Assembly (NCBI GenBank): GCA_948567375.1 | Contig: OX419757.1 | Coordinates: 68,889,836 to 68,953,835 of the forward strand | From: Lunularia cruciata | Taxonomy: Eukaryota > Streptophyta > Marchantiopsida > Lunulariales > Lunulariaceae | DNA: 64,000 nucleotides | Direction: 5' to 3' | Part shown: piece by piece, positions 12,732 to 24,282 of the stretch | How positions within the stretch are numbered: position 1 is the stretch's first letter | How the letters are laid out: every line of letters begins with the position of its first letter | The notes under the pieces: model-generated | Databases searched by the model: none | What the model saw: only the letters and a program-made list of their open reading frames with translations | Told to the model about the DNA's origin: nothing | Position numbers and translations under genes: made by a program

Positions 12732-14229
12732 TACGGAAACTGAATAGTCGATCAAGATGTGTGTCTAATGCTTTGCTACAAATCGTACATACTGATAGTT
12801 CTAGCTTAGTCATCCACGAATAAACGAGTGTCGTTGGAAAGTCGTGGATCTTCAACTGTCAAGAAAGTTGCATATGCATCAAAGTTTATTTACCTGTGGA
12901 TTGCAGCTAGGTGCACATATCCTACATAGAAGGCCTACTGACCACTTATTCTTCGTTGTTGCGATTTCCTCGAATGAGCAGCACCACTCTTGCGCTTGGC
13001 TTCTGATTGTGGGTGAACTTCATGCTCAAGGTTTTCTTCAACTTAGCCAGCAGAGAAAAGTTGCATGGTCATGGAACTGGAAACTGCACCACTGGTGGAC
13101 GGTGGCCATAGGCAGACCAAAATATAGGTTTGGGATGAATTATCCACGATTCTGTATATTGCTGTACAACGGACTTTCTAAAAAGTACCGTGTAATCAAG
13201 AAATGATGCATATAGACAATGTACATGCTAGAAAGAAAAGGAAAGGCCACTAACACCAAAGTACAGCAAAGATCTTGCGAAGTCTGACATGGAAGGAGTT
13301 TGTATTTCTTGGGGCACCAAAGGAAATGTCGTGCCTACATCGTCCTTTGCTTGGGCACCCTTTCCTCACTCGGGCATTGAAGCCCCCATCTCACTTCCTG
13401 TATGCTTACTCCTGGTCTATATATGGATTCCATTGCATTTCGAGAATCTTACTGCAGAAGACTGGCACGGCACAGTACACTCAAAGTATAATCAGAGAAA
13501 GTCTGCGCTAGTAGAGGAAATGCTGACACCTCAGAATACAGGACTCTCTAATAAGCATCACGAAGTCTGAAAAGTAGCACTAATAAGTACTGTCATGTTG
13601 GCTTTATTAGTCTCATGCGTTAAACAGAAGGTATTTGGCTTCTATCACTGAAAGTTATCAATCTGATTGAATTCAATTTCTCGCACCAGGAAACAGAACG
13701 TGGATGGTGTCTGTAAAAACTTGAATATACCCTACTGAAGACACCATGTGAGATCATATTCATAGAATGAAGAAGAGAAATGTTTCCCTTAATTCGTCCC
13801 CGGAGGAAGGTGCATATAGTCTTGGCAGATCTAGACATGAAAAGCACAAATCGCACCAAATTGGAGTAAACTTTGAAGAAACCTTTTGGAGTTGTATTTC
13901 CTCACTTACATGCTATGAGCTGATTGACGAGGGTAAAAACTCTCGGGTTTAAAAGATTCTCTATCGAGTTTTTGGCCAGTCTTAGAGGTTTGCGCATAAA
14001 AGCGGGCCGAAAGGAAACTTCTATCGCATGTATGTTGTTGGAGTCAAGGGTGGTCGGGGTGAATGCTATGATGGTATAAGAAGTACACGCCATCAACCCC
14101 AAATGCTTTCGGTAATTGTTGTTTGGATAACTCTCTGAGATAGCAGATTCCTGAAATATTCATTACACAAACCAGTGAGATCATCATGCAATCGATGGAA
14201 ACTGCATCCAAAAGGTTGTGGATCCCCGA
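12732..14229. other. THADA 3' flank, no clear gene
   Basis: The first few hundred bases probably hold the THADA 3' UTR and polyadenylation region. Short frames at 12844-13206, 13275-13570 and 13620-13859 have no motif and conflict with one another. A minus-strand stretch at about 12950-13050 reads as basic peptide but has no supportable start. Confidence 0.4.
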
Positions 14230-14300
14230 TGCATCGGCCGGGAATCGAACCCGGGTCTGTTCCGTGGCAGGGAACTATTCTACCCCTAGACCACCGATGC
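14230..14300 (-). tRNA. tRNA-Gly (GCC)
   Basis: Read on the minus strand, the acceptor stem GCATCGG pairs with CCGATGC, the discriminator is A, the anticodon loop is CTGCCAC (anticodon GCC), and the T arm is GGGTTCGATTCCC. It is 71 bases with no intron and no encoded CCA, as expected for a plant nuclear gene. The A box (TGGTCTAGGGG) and B box (GGTTCGATTCC) needed by RNA polymerase III are intact. Confidence 0.97.
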
Positions 14301-15767
14301 TGCATGGACAACGTTGAATTATATAAAATTTTATCGTATATCAAAGATGTACACATTACACACTACAGTACTGAGTTTGATAGATCTTTCTTTTCAGGTT
14401 GAGTAGCAAGTTCGAACTTTTTATTTATGATACAAATCAAGCCCAACTCTGATGTTCGCCAGAGAACTCAGAAATTAGAGGTTGCTAGTAATCCTAGTTC
14501 AGGAGCTGCAAAATGCACCAACGGTTTAGCAAATCTTGCTGAAACGAACGAAGATATAAATGCCAGGAGCACCATGCGCTTGTTGTATAGACTACTGCGA
14601 TCATTGTAAACTCGAAAAATAGGCAGCTTCCTGATTGAAGAGAAGCAACAACATTTGTGATATCTGCCCTCATCGCTGTCAGCAAGATCTTTTCTCAGGA
14701 TTGTCGCCTGCTAGCAAACCACTGGCTTCATCCTGGACTAAAATTCTCGGTAATGCAATGAGCGGATCTTCTGGTTGAAGATCTACACGGTCTCTGCATG
14801 TCCGCTTAAAATGCTTCCAGACTTTTCACAACGATAAACGTTCTCAGCATAAAGAATGTAAGAGTCGGACATTGTTTTGTGTCTCTTGGACGATATTGCA
14901 TTGGTAACGGTTTGGCAATGTTCCTGATAGAGGTTGAGCATATACATGTGATTCAGAAAGTGAAACCAGCCAGTATCTGTAGACCCTCGGCCTTCTCATT
15001 ATTGTTGATATAGCTGCGCAAATATTGAGGCATAGATACCCAATCGACAGAACCCACAATGACACCAAATTTCCGAACGGCATTGAATCATAAACTCCAC
15101 CAATTCCTCTCATTTCTTACTGTAAAAAGTGTTACAGACACAAGCGTTTCCACAGAACCTTTACTTTTTCTTTTTTATCGATATCCAGAATTTGAAAATT
15201 GCAATGATCATTAGCACATCGATACCGTTTATGATTCACGAACGTAGTGTTTCTTTGTATCAACACTTAGTGCATACGGTTTCTCTGCCTGTTCAACTTG
15301 GTGGCCTAATATATGTTCATCGATATCCTTGGGATTCAGATATTGATCTGATGCTTCAATGTTTGCTGGATGTTTGTGCTCATACGATACATCGTGCACC
15401 TACCAAAGAGGATGTGAATGAACTCTTCTGATTAGCGTATGAACAGTAGCGACAGAAGTGGAACTGTTCCATCAGATTAAATCGACTTCAGGAGTGGTCC
15501 TCAGGCTTTAAATTGGTCTATAGATCATTAGAAAGATAATAATGCATATCAACCGAGCGTGTGTAGCTCGACGTTTTCCGCTATTTCATAGATGGCTGGT
15601 GTAGTTTGTATTGCGAAGTGGAAAATGAAAGTGGAGGCTAAATTTTCAGGTTAAATTCAACCAAAAAATAGTGACTCAAGAGAAATGTTGACTAAACAAT
15701 AAACTCCTGCCAAAGATGAACTCCCCGCGTACACTAGCCTAGCCACTAGGAGTATTAGCTTGTGATA
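14301..15767. other. Intergenic, mostly featureless
   Basis: No coding region is supportable. The right end (about 15600-15767) contains a diverged copy of the copia LTR end sequence (GTACACTAGCC..CTAGGAGTATTAGCTTGTGATA at about 15728-15768), so older LTR debris abuts the copia element described next. Confidence 0.4.
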
Positions 15768-16918
15768 TTACAAAGTGAAAAGTGAGAGTGGAGGTTATAT
15801 TTTCAGGTTACATTTCACCAAAATGGTGACTAAAGAATAAACTCTAACTAAAGATTAACTCTTCCATGTACACTAGCCGCTAGGAGTATAAGCTTGTGAT
15901 ACTTCATCAACACTCCCCTCAAGTTATCGTCTTTGATATCTAGATGAGATCTGAAATATTCAAATTTATCTCTAGGTAAAGTTTTGGTGAAAATACCAAC
16001 TTGCTGATCTGTAGGAATACACTGCTGATGCATTTCTCCAGCCAATACCTTCTCTTGAATAAAATGATAATGCACCTCTATATGTTTGGTTCTAGCGTGA
16101 AATACTGAATTGCTAGTAAGTTTAACAATATTGATATTATTTGTATATAAGACCCGTAGGATACCATATCTTCTAACAAGGTGTGAAGACAAATTGAGTC
16201 ACATGTAGCATTAATGGTAGCTCTATATTCTGCTTTTTGATGATAAAACAACTAGGTTACTTCTTCAATGACCAACTAATCGCAGAACTTCCAAGGTTAA
16301 AAATATAACATGATGTTTATTTTAGATCTTGAGCACAATGTGACCAAATTGGATTGTCTTGCCCCATCCGCATCAGTAAAACCTTGTAGAATGGATAACT
16401 CACCAACTGAATAGTAAAGACCAGATTGGATGGTAAACTTCATATTATGTAATATTCTTCTGACCCATATCAAGATGTGACTTCTTTGTACAAATTGATT
16501 CACTCTAGTGAATCAATTTGTGAACCAACTAGATCAATAGCGAAGCTTAGATATGGTCTAGTAAGGATCAAATAAATCAAACTTCCAATTATCCATCTGT
16601 ATATATTTGGATCAGCCAACATCTCACCATCTTTAGCATTTAACATATCAAACTTTCCCTTACTACCTGTTGAAATCTTGAAAGCTACTAGTGATGATCA
16701 TGTCATCAACAGAGATGATCCATAAAACCATATTGTCACCCGCTTGTAGTTGGTATAATGAAGAATATGAACTGCAAATTTGGAATCCAATAGATAAAAG
16801 ATAATTATGTATCTTTGCATATAAAAGAGAAAGATAATGTCCAGCCTTAAGAGCATATGCCGGACAAGATTCAACCCCTTGGACAAAATCAAACAATTCT
16901 TGGCTTTTCAAAGGGGTA

Positions 16919-17094
16919 TACATTCTGTATTTCTATATTGAATAATTGTTCTTTGTGAAAGCCTCACTGGTGATACCACCATATGTATCGAGTTTAGTCC
17001 TGATGGTACATTCTGTATTTCTATATTGAATAATTGTTCTTTGTGAAAGCCTGACCCGTGATACCACCATATGTATCGAGTTTAGTAGTGATGG
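16919..17094 (+). repeat. 88-base tandem duplication inside the copia relic
   Basis: Units 16919-17006 and 17007-17094 are nearly identical (starting TACATTCTGTATTTC and ending near GAGTTTAGT..TGATGG), with only a few differences. It is a recent local duplication within dead element sequence. Confidence 0.85.
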
Positions 17095-17270
17095 CACAGA
17101 TCGATAAAATAAGATTGCTAATCAAATCATTTAGCAATCGAAAGCATCTCACAATTAAAACCAAAAAAAGCTCTCCCATCTTTTTTTTTGCTTTGATACC
17201 ATATTAACGAAAGTGGAGATACCAAAGTTCACCAAAGAATGGTGCATGAAACACAAGTCTTGTTGCTTTT

Positions 17271-17298
17271 ATATATATATTTATATATATATATATAT
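17271..17298. repeat. (TA)n microsatellite
   Basis: About 28 bases of alternating TA with one interruption, inside the right-hand copia LTR. It sits within a segment that separates two partial copies of the LTR end (starting at 17193 and 17330). Confidence 0.8.
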
Positions 17299-17502
17299 GA
17301 AGAGACAAAGTGCACTTCAGCTCTGAAACGATACCCTATTAATGAGAGTGGAGATACCAAAATTCACCAAAGAATGGTATACGAAGAAGTCACTCTGCAC
17401 CACAGATTTGAGATGGTGACTAAAGAAAAAACTGTAATTCGAGATTAACTCTCTCACGTACACTATCCGCTAAGAATATTAGCTTGATACTTCACCAGTA
17501 GT

Positions 17503-19580
17503 TGAGACATTTTCCGAACATCTGGAGTCAAAGGTTAATTCACTCGAAGTCAAAAAAGATGAACTCTCCCACGTACACTAGCCGCTAGTAATATTAACTT
17601 GCGATACTTCAATAACAGTTGGGACATTCTCAGACATCTGGAGTCACTCATAAATTTGAATATGGAATCCCGACACTGTCCTGGAGGGTCGATCTTGGAT
17701 AACAGACAATGGTCACTGCAGATATGTCAATAGAAATTGGTATACTTAGACATTCGCCGATACTTGAATATACCTGAAGATCAAGCTGTAGATACTCGAA
17801 ATTGGGAATGTAGGTATTTAGCAACATAGCAGAGTCACTCTACTGTACAAGGAATTTTTAGGCCAGAGAAAGCATGTATACGTAGATATAGCGACTGGAG
17901 AGGTTACCAATACGATCTACAACAAAATGATAGAAATTTCAGTAATTAACATGCGTACTAGATGCTCACGCGGAGAAGTGGCAACAAAGACCTAGGTCTT
18001 ATGAGATACGGTGGGACATGATCACCGATTGTGGTATTATATCATAATCACATTATTTTGACAGCTTAGGAAAGTGACTACAGGCGAGACCAGTCAACTT
18101 TGCGTCCCTGGTTTAGATTCCACTAACTTACAACTCAATTGCAACAAATGTACGAAGTCTTGAAGTGGTTTGTCGATATAACACAATTTTCATTGTCATT
18201 TGATTTCACTTCACTAGGTGGGGAGCCCTTAATCAGATCAGTACCAAGCGCCCGTTGTCGCAAGTTAATATTCTAAGTAGGACATACATTTGGATTCATA
18301 AGCTCTCTGATCACACTGTCTCTGAAGCGGCGTTGACCATTCATAGGAACTGGAACTCAATATCACTCAAACTGTATGCTGATCGATCTCGAGTGAAACT
18401 TCTTTGGAATATCGGTACAATACTACAAGAGAACACTAGAACTCAGTCGATGAGCGGAATAACGGCTGGTCAAGTTGAGAACGATTCCAGGAGATTGCGC
18501 AAATTGAAATTCTCAGGCCTGACCTTGCAAGATCATCAGGGTCCAGTTGGTCTGCTATAATGATCAACTAGATTGCGAAAATGAAGGACATACCGGAATC
18601 ATCTTTCTCGAGTGGGGCTTCCCTGTACAGCACGAGGTTTTCAAGTCCACTTACGCAGCTGAAGCAAATTTTATGTTCTAGCTTGGTAGAGGTGGTTCCT
18701 CCTCCCGATCTAAGCTAGCAAGGTACTGTTCATTAGCCTCCTTTGTCGGAACGAACACTGATGTTCGTAAAATTATTTCGCGTGCCAAATGTTGAAGCCA
18801 CAGTTGCAAATAGTCAACGACATTTAATAAGTGAAGACGATAAGAAGTGAATTATGATTTGAAATATAAAAAGGAGGTGCTAAGGTAAATATCTTATTCA
18901 TATAATATTACGTGGTCCAATCTCAATATTTATATTATATTACAGTTAAACTTGAAGAGTACATGTGCATATTTTTATAATATAAACGAAATATGCAGGA
19001 GATTTCCTTGTGCTAACACATCCTTTCCATCTTCGGATGAAGCTTGCATATATTGGATGAAATTATTATTTTTTATTCACTAGCCATATCAATAAATTAT
19101 AATATAGCATCAATTTCTTTTATATGACTATGGATGAAATCATCATGCGGAAGCGATCTGATTATTATCAGGTCAAACAATTATCAAGAGTGCCAGATTT
19201 TCTAGACTTAAAATTCCCCATTAATCAAATTGAAAAATTACCAGACGGATTTGTATACCTAAGTACATGAAGATATATGTACCTACAATGGATAAACTAC
19301 ACGTACATTGCATTGAAGTTCCTTGGTTGAAATAATGTGTTAAAATGCTTTGACATCGAACATCACTTGTTCATTGTCTTCTTCTAAATTAACTTGCGAA
19401 GATATTAACTGATAATAATATGATAATAATTCATCTCCGAATAATGCTATGCACAACATATTCTACTCGTGAAATCTTGTATTGATTTGAGTTTATATTA
19501 AGATATGTATTGTTGGGTTTTTTAAATGACTTGTTAAAAATATATTTACATTACTGCGTCTTGCTATAATATTTACATTC
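17503..19580. other. Intergenic, LTR debris then AT-rich
   Basis: A further copy of the copia LTR terminal motif lies at 17571-17613. The rest shows no coding similarity; the frame at 18255-18560 is unsupported. From about 18850 to 19580 the sequence is very AT-rich. Confidence 0.4.
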
Positions 19581-22500
19581 TCATTCAAGATCTGCATAAG
19601 ACATAATCTGTATCATTGTGTTTGATAAACTATCCTTCCATTTTCGGCTTTTACAGCAGAGATATGCTACAGCTATCAATTGAAGGGAAAAAAGGCGACC
19701 GCGTAGGAAAAATGAAGGATGGGAAGACCACATCAAGCCGTACAAGGGAGAGACAAAAAAGGTAACATGGGGCTCAGCCCCAATGGAGTTTGTATGAGAA
19801 ATCTGCCCTACCGCACCTAAGATATCCAAGCTATGCAAGTCGTACGGTCTACACACAACTGGAGCATCCGAAGAAACATCACCTAATGTGATTGCTTTCC
19901 TATGGATTGCACCAGCCACTGCCCTCTGTAGAGCAATGGACACATGCTGTCTAAAGTAAGCTACAAAGTATGAGAGTGAGAGTGGTACCCCCTGACGCCT
20001 AACATGATAAGCTCTTGCGCACTCCCTGACAAATGTGTCAAATGCCGTGTCCATCGCTCCATATAACTCCAAGGCTAGAGGAATAAAGAGGTGACCTCGC
20101 TGCATGCCCCTATACTTGGAGACCTTGCGACCTGCTGATGCACTCGCCGCTCATCCAGGGGGATGGGTAATCACTCCCTCCAAAACTGTATCTCGTGTAG
20201 GATCCGTGACCACGACATCCGTTACTGTCACCTGATCATCTCGGACCAAGTATAAGTCTGCCCTGACACGTGTCGTCTGCAGCGCATACGAACGCTCCCT
20301 CCAAGCCAAGTATCCACTCCCTCGTGCCATAGCAAACACTATGTCTCTAATGGCATCATGGGTAGCTATCCTCTGTCCTCCAAAAGGACACTGTGTCATC
20401 TGGACCGCCGCTGCATCTAGTGTAGAACCACACTCACAAGTGAGTAGTGAAGATGCAGATGGGTGGACCAAACCTAGGCAAAACCTCATCGCTGTAGAGA
20501 AAGTAGCCGGTGCGAGTCAGAAAGCCCTAATGCATGGTCGAGCTAGGATCCACGAGCCTGCACCCTTGCCGGAGCAAGAGCGTAGACGTGCTCTAGTAGC
20601 CTGAGGAATGGACGAGTCAACTAAGAGAGAATGCAGCATATGCTCACACTGTCGCTCCATCAAGGAAGACTGTAGACCTCTAGTCCAATCTGACGATAGT
20701 GAAGCAAACGGTGGAAAACCCTCTCGTACTCGTGGGGATAGACTATCTCTCGTCTGCTGCAATAACACCTGGAGAGGAAAGGATCCTCCTTCCATCTTTG
20801 TCACATAAGTCTCCAAAACCGGCCTATTAGTAACCACAAAACGAGAGGCAAGTAGGGGTGCCGAGAGAGCCCAACTACCCAAAAACGCTATAGGTGCCAT
20901 CTCCTCCATAGAAAGCAAGCCAACCCCACCACATGAGATCGGTAAAGCCGTCTGTCTATGTGCCAAATCCCCTGTCACACACTCAAAAGTCCCTGGTCCA
21001 ATAATATCACCAAAGACTCCCATAATCCTCCTATCAAATGCTCTCAGACGTGATAGGAAGGACGGTGAAGGGGGAACTGTACGGATGACGTAGGATGGTC
21101 GAGGAGCAATACTGGAAGAGAGTATACCAAATGCCACCTGCGGATCTCCTAGTAATGGAAGGTCATCCACATGGAGAACATCCTATGCAAGGGCAGCGTC
21201 CAAGAAGCGTGTGAAAAAATCCTCCGATCCTACTGGCACTCCAAGAACACGAAGTCCCTCTGTGGATGTGATACACCCCTCTGGAAGCTCAAGGTGGGGA
21301 GGGATACCTAAAGGGGACCATGCCCTACACTTTGACACCTTGACTCTCAAGCCTACTAGATGTAGCTCAGTAGTCAAGTAGTCAAAGGCCTGCCTAATCT
21401 GATCTACAGGGCCTACGATGTGTGTATCATCTGCCAAGGAGGGAAATACACAACCTGGCATGGCCAGAGTAGTAGACAAGAGAGCTCTAAAGTGAGCCAT
21501 GGCAAATAAAGGCCCCCCCAAAGGATCTCCTTGATGTGTACCAACAATTGACTCCAAGACGGTGACTCCCTCCGGTGAACCACCATGCTGGTAGTAAAGC
21601 AAAGCAGGAGAGCCATAAAAAGACCGCACAAAAGGAATGAGACTCGCCAAGGATCCACCAGCCTCCCTAAGCTCTCTAAAGATGGATGCACGTGAGACGC
21701 TATTAAAAGCGTTCTCAACATCCACTTGTAGGACGACCCACTCCGGATGGATATCTAGGAGTGCTCTAATGCCTAGAGATATAGCCTCACATCCTCCAGG
21801 TGTAGCTACTCCAAACTGATGTGGACTAAGGTGCTGTCGAAAATGAGAACGATGCTGAAGGACAATGGTACGACTGACCAAATGCAAAAAGATCTCTCCA
21901 ATAGCAATCGGTCTAATGCCTCCCGTGTCCTTCTCAATCGCGAGAAGTCGACTAGCACCTAAGACTCGACTAACAAACATAGGAATATCTCCTCTTGCTA
22001 CTGCTGCAACCACCTAAAACAACTCGGTAAAACCACTAGAAGGATCATTTGCCTGGAAGCAATCTCTAAGGTGCTCATAAACCATCCCTGACAAGCCTCT
22101 TGAGGAAAGGCGAGGGACAGTGCACAATGCTTGTGCAAATAACAACCTATCAAGACATAAAGGCTGCTCAGGCTGATAATCTAAGACCTCTAGTGGTAGT
22201 CCCTCTACTGCTATAGGATGCAATGAGCGTAGGGAAGAGATGGTCTCATCAGTATGACTCGCTATAGACAAAGGGTGTAGTGCTCTTGCTGCTCTACTAA
22301 ACTCTCCCGCCTGACCCAATGTCCTACATCGTCGTAATCGAGTGGAACCTGTGGTATCCTGTGGCGATGTCTGTCTCCTAAATCGTGTAGCCCTAACAGA
22401 CTCCTCTTGAAGGGCTGCCCAATCCCCTACTCGGAATCGAAAAAATCTAGCCGCCACCTCTCTATGCCCCGCACGTCCCCCTCTAGCATAACGAAGACAC

Positions 22501-22949
22501 CATCGAAGGAGTAGGAGGAATAGGAACCATGCTAACTCGTCCAAGGGATCACGTGCCAAACGATCCAATGGTAGGCAAAAAGCCTATCTAGTCTCATCAT
22601 GGAGTGTGCGGGGTAGCCTATGGAATAGACATGGACATGGAAAACTAGTCTCAAATAACCCCAAAATGCAACCCGCTTGAGAAGCTAACCACTCCCACGA
22701 CTTGATCGGTATCCCTAGAACGATCAACGAAGGTATAGAAGAAGCATGCGTAATCGCGAGTGTCACTGCTGTCGATGTGGTCGTTTGTCTCACGTGGGCA
22801 TCCCAAGTGGTCCAATCATAGTCCTTGTGCATCCTTCCCACATGGGTCTTTACCCCTTGCGAGGTAAAGCGTCGGTGACACATCGGGCATGGTGTATCCC
22901 GACCCGCTCTAGGCGACACCACATGGGAAGGTGTAACCATGGTTAGCAC
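19581..22949 (-). pseudogene. R2-like LINE ORF (zinc finger, RT, restriction-like endonuclease), five stops
   Basis: One unbroken minus-strand frame of 1,123 codons from ATG at 22949 to a stop at 19581, interrupted only by stops at 22584, 22014, 21183, 20517 and 20151; there is no frameshift. Domain order: C2H2 zinc finger (CPMCHRRF...HVGRMH) about residues 20-42; reverse transcriptase with motif A VDVENAFNSV, motif B GTHQGDPLGGPLFAM and catalytic LADD in place of YADD, about residues 310-590; then a CxC...H...C knuckle (CECGSTLD) and a restriction-like endonuclease core (RADLYLVRDDQ...DVVVTDP), about 820-940. This is the architecture of early-branching, R2-type LINEs that copy themselves by target-primed reverse transcription. 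The C-terminus runs into a separate short repeat (19682-19784). It is inactive as it stands. Confidence 0.85.
19682..19784 (-). repeat. Short interspersed element, copy 1 (GGGGCTnAGCCCC head)
   Basis: On the minus strand it starts ATTGGGGCTGAGCCCC, continues ATGTTACC, a T-run, GTCTC, TTGTACGG, CTTCCCATCCTTC, and ends near TACGCGGTCGCC plus pyrimidines. Copies also occur at 24148-24256 and 37361-37487. All three begin at the same base. Here it overlaps the 3' end of the LINE ORF. Confidence 0.75.
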
Positions 22950-23543
22950 AAGAATAGTGATAGTAACATATGATACTCATCTCTTTATCTCTCCATGTCT
23001 GCAAAACCATAACCCTTCACATCCAAACTCACATAAAAAACAATCTCTCCTAACCCTAAAATCTATAAACTCTCATAACTTTCAATTTACATCTCCAAAA
23101 TTTTCAAATTAAATTCCCATGGAACTTAATCATGAAAACCCATAGATTAGAAATGAAAATTCACAACACACCACTCTCAATGTATAATGATCACTCTCAA
23201 CCCTAAAAAAAACTAAAAATCCTTCATAACTTTCTACTCCATTCTCCCTCGTCTTCAATCTAGATGCACATGGAACCGAAATTGAAAAACAAAAAGAATA
23301 ATCTATTCACTCGAGGGCTACATGCTAGAGAGCACTCAAAATTTATCAAAATTGTCTCACGTCGCTCTCTCTCTCTCCTCTCCCGTCTCCACACTCTCCC
23401 GCAGCTCCTCCCAAATTGGGAGGACTGTCGTAATTGAGCTTATTAGTGGGAAACTTAAGGAGAAGGGGGAAAAAGCTCATATGCTCCATTTATCTTTGAT
23501 CTAACTATTACATATGGAATCCGATCAAGCCGGACATATACGA
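22950..23543. other. Region upstream of the LINE ORF
   Basis: Probably includes the LINE 5' untranslated region. A CT-rich run lies near 23365-23400. No coding region is seen. Confidence 0.35.
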
Positions 23544-24133
23544 TCACCTATCTTTAAATTCACCATAAGTTCTTGGAGGGTACACGTGTACTGCAGGAAG
23601 TAGGAGTAATCCGAAGAGACAGGCTCTCGTCTTCGTGGAGAAGCATAGCATTGATCCCGTCAAGATATTTCCTACCGAAAACCCAATCAAGATCGCGGGA
23701 ATTGAAACCCAGTTATTAAAGATACTTGAGTTCGAAACGGGCATTGCTTCAGAACGAACGGCAGTGCCTGTCTCCAAGCATTCCTTCCGACTGAAACGAC
23801 CACAAAGGTAAGCATTTCCTGGGTAAAACGTTTCTTTCTTGAATCCACCCAGCTGAGGACCACGCGGAATTTGACCAGAGAGATTATTTTGGTTTAGCTG
23901 CAGAACAGCAAGCTTAGACATGGAGGCAAACGCAGGTGGGATGCCCCGAGTCAAATGGTTGTTGGATATATCGAGGGATTCCAAACTTGTTAACGATGCA
24001 AGCTCATGTACAATTTCACCTGTGAAGTTGTTCCTAGATAAGTTGAGTGATCTCAACCTAATCAAACTTCCCACCTCTTTAGGAATGCCACCGTGTAGTT
24101 GATTACTGGAATATCCATGAATGCAAAAGCCGA

Positions 24134-24282
24134 CCAAATGTATTCGAAGGAGGAAAGAGGCAACCGCGTAGGAAAAATGAAGGATGGGAAGACCCCATCA
24201 AGCCCGTACAAGGGGGAGACAAAAAAAAAAAAGGTAACATGGGGCTAAGCCCCAATGTTACCGTTGCCCCAATGTTCGAAGG
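24134..24282 (-). mobile_element. Short interspersed element copy 2 with target-site duplication
   Basis: A 116-base insertion in the LRR pseudogene. The element proper is about 24148-24256, oriented on the minus strand with head GGGGCTTAGCCCC at 24241-24256. It is flanked by imperfect direct repeats 24134-24150 (minus CCTTCGAATACATTTGG) and 24267-24282 (minus CCTTCGAACATTGGGG). Removing the element plus one repeat makes the LRR frame read on through the site, which supports a true insertion. Confidence 0.75.

Larger units (their letters stand above)
15768..17502 (-). mobile_element. Degenerate, internally deleted Ty1/copia element
   Basis: Minus-strand LTR retrotransposon. The 3' LTR is about 15768-15912 and starts TGTTGATGAAG on the minus strand, right after a purine tract (15913-15925). 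The 5' side LTR is about 17203-17502, next to a primer-binding site TGGTATCAAAGC (17190-17201) that matches the initiator Met tRNA 3' end. Between them are fragments of copia pol: reverse transcriptase at 16663-16923 (AKIHNYLLSIGFQ and an altered catalytic motif SVDD in place of YVDD), RNase H at 16297-16503 (GLYYSVGELS and GFTDAD), and the RNase H C-terminus at 15900-16192 (FHARTKHIEVHYHFI, DKFEYFRSHLDIKD). Gag, protease and integrase are absent. Frameshifts separate the pieces, so it is dead. Confidence 0.85.

Noticed and set aside
12844..13206. 120-codon plus-strand open frame downstream of THADA
   Set aside because: No domain, overlaps the likely 3' UTR, and the opposite strand looks equally or more peptide-like. 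Nothing supports translation.
18255..18560. 101-codon plus-strand frame
   Set aside because: No similarity, no splice sites, and flanked by repeat debris; chance ORF.
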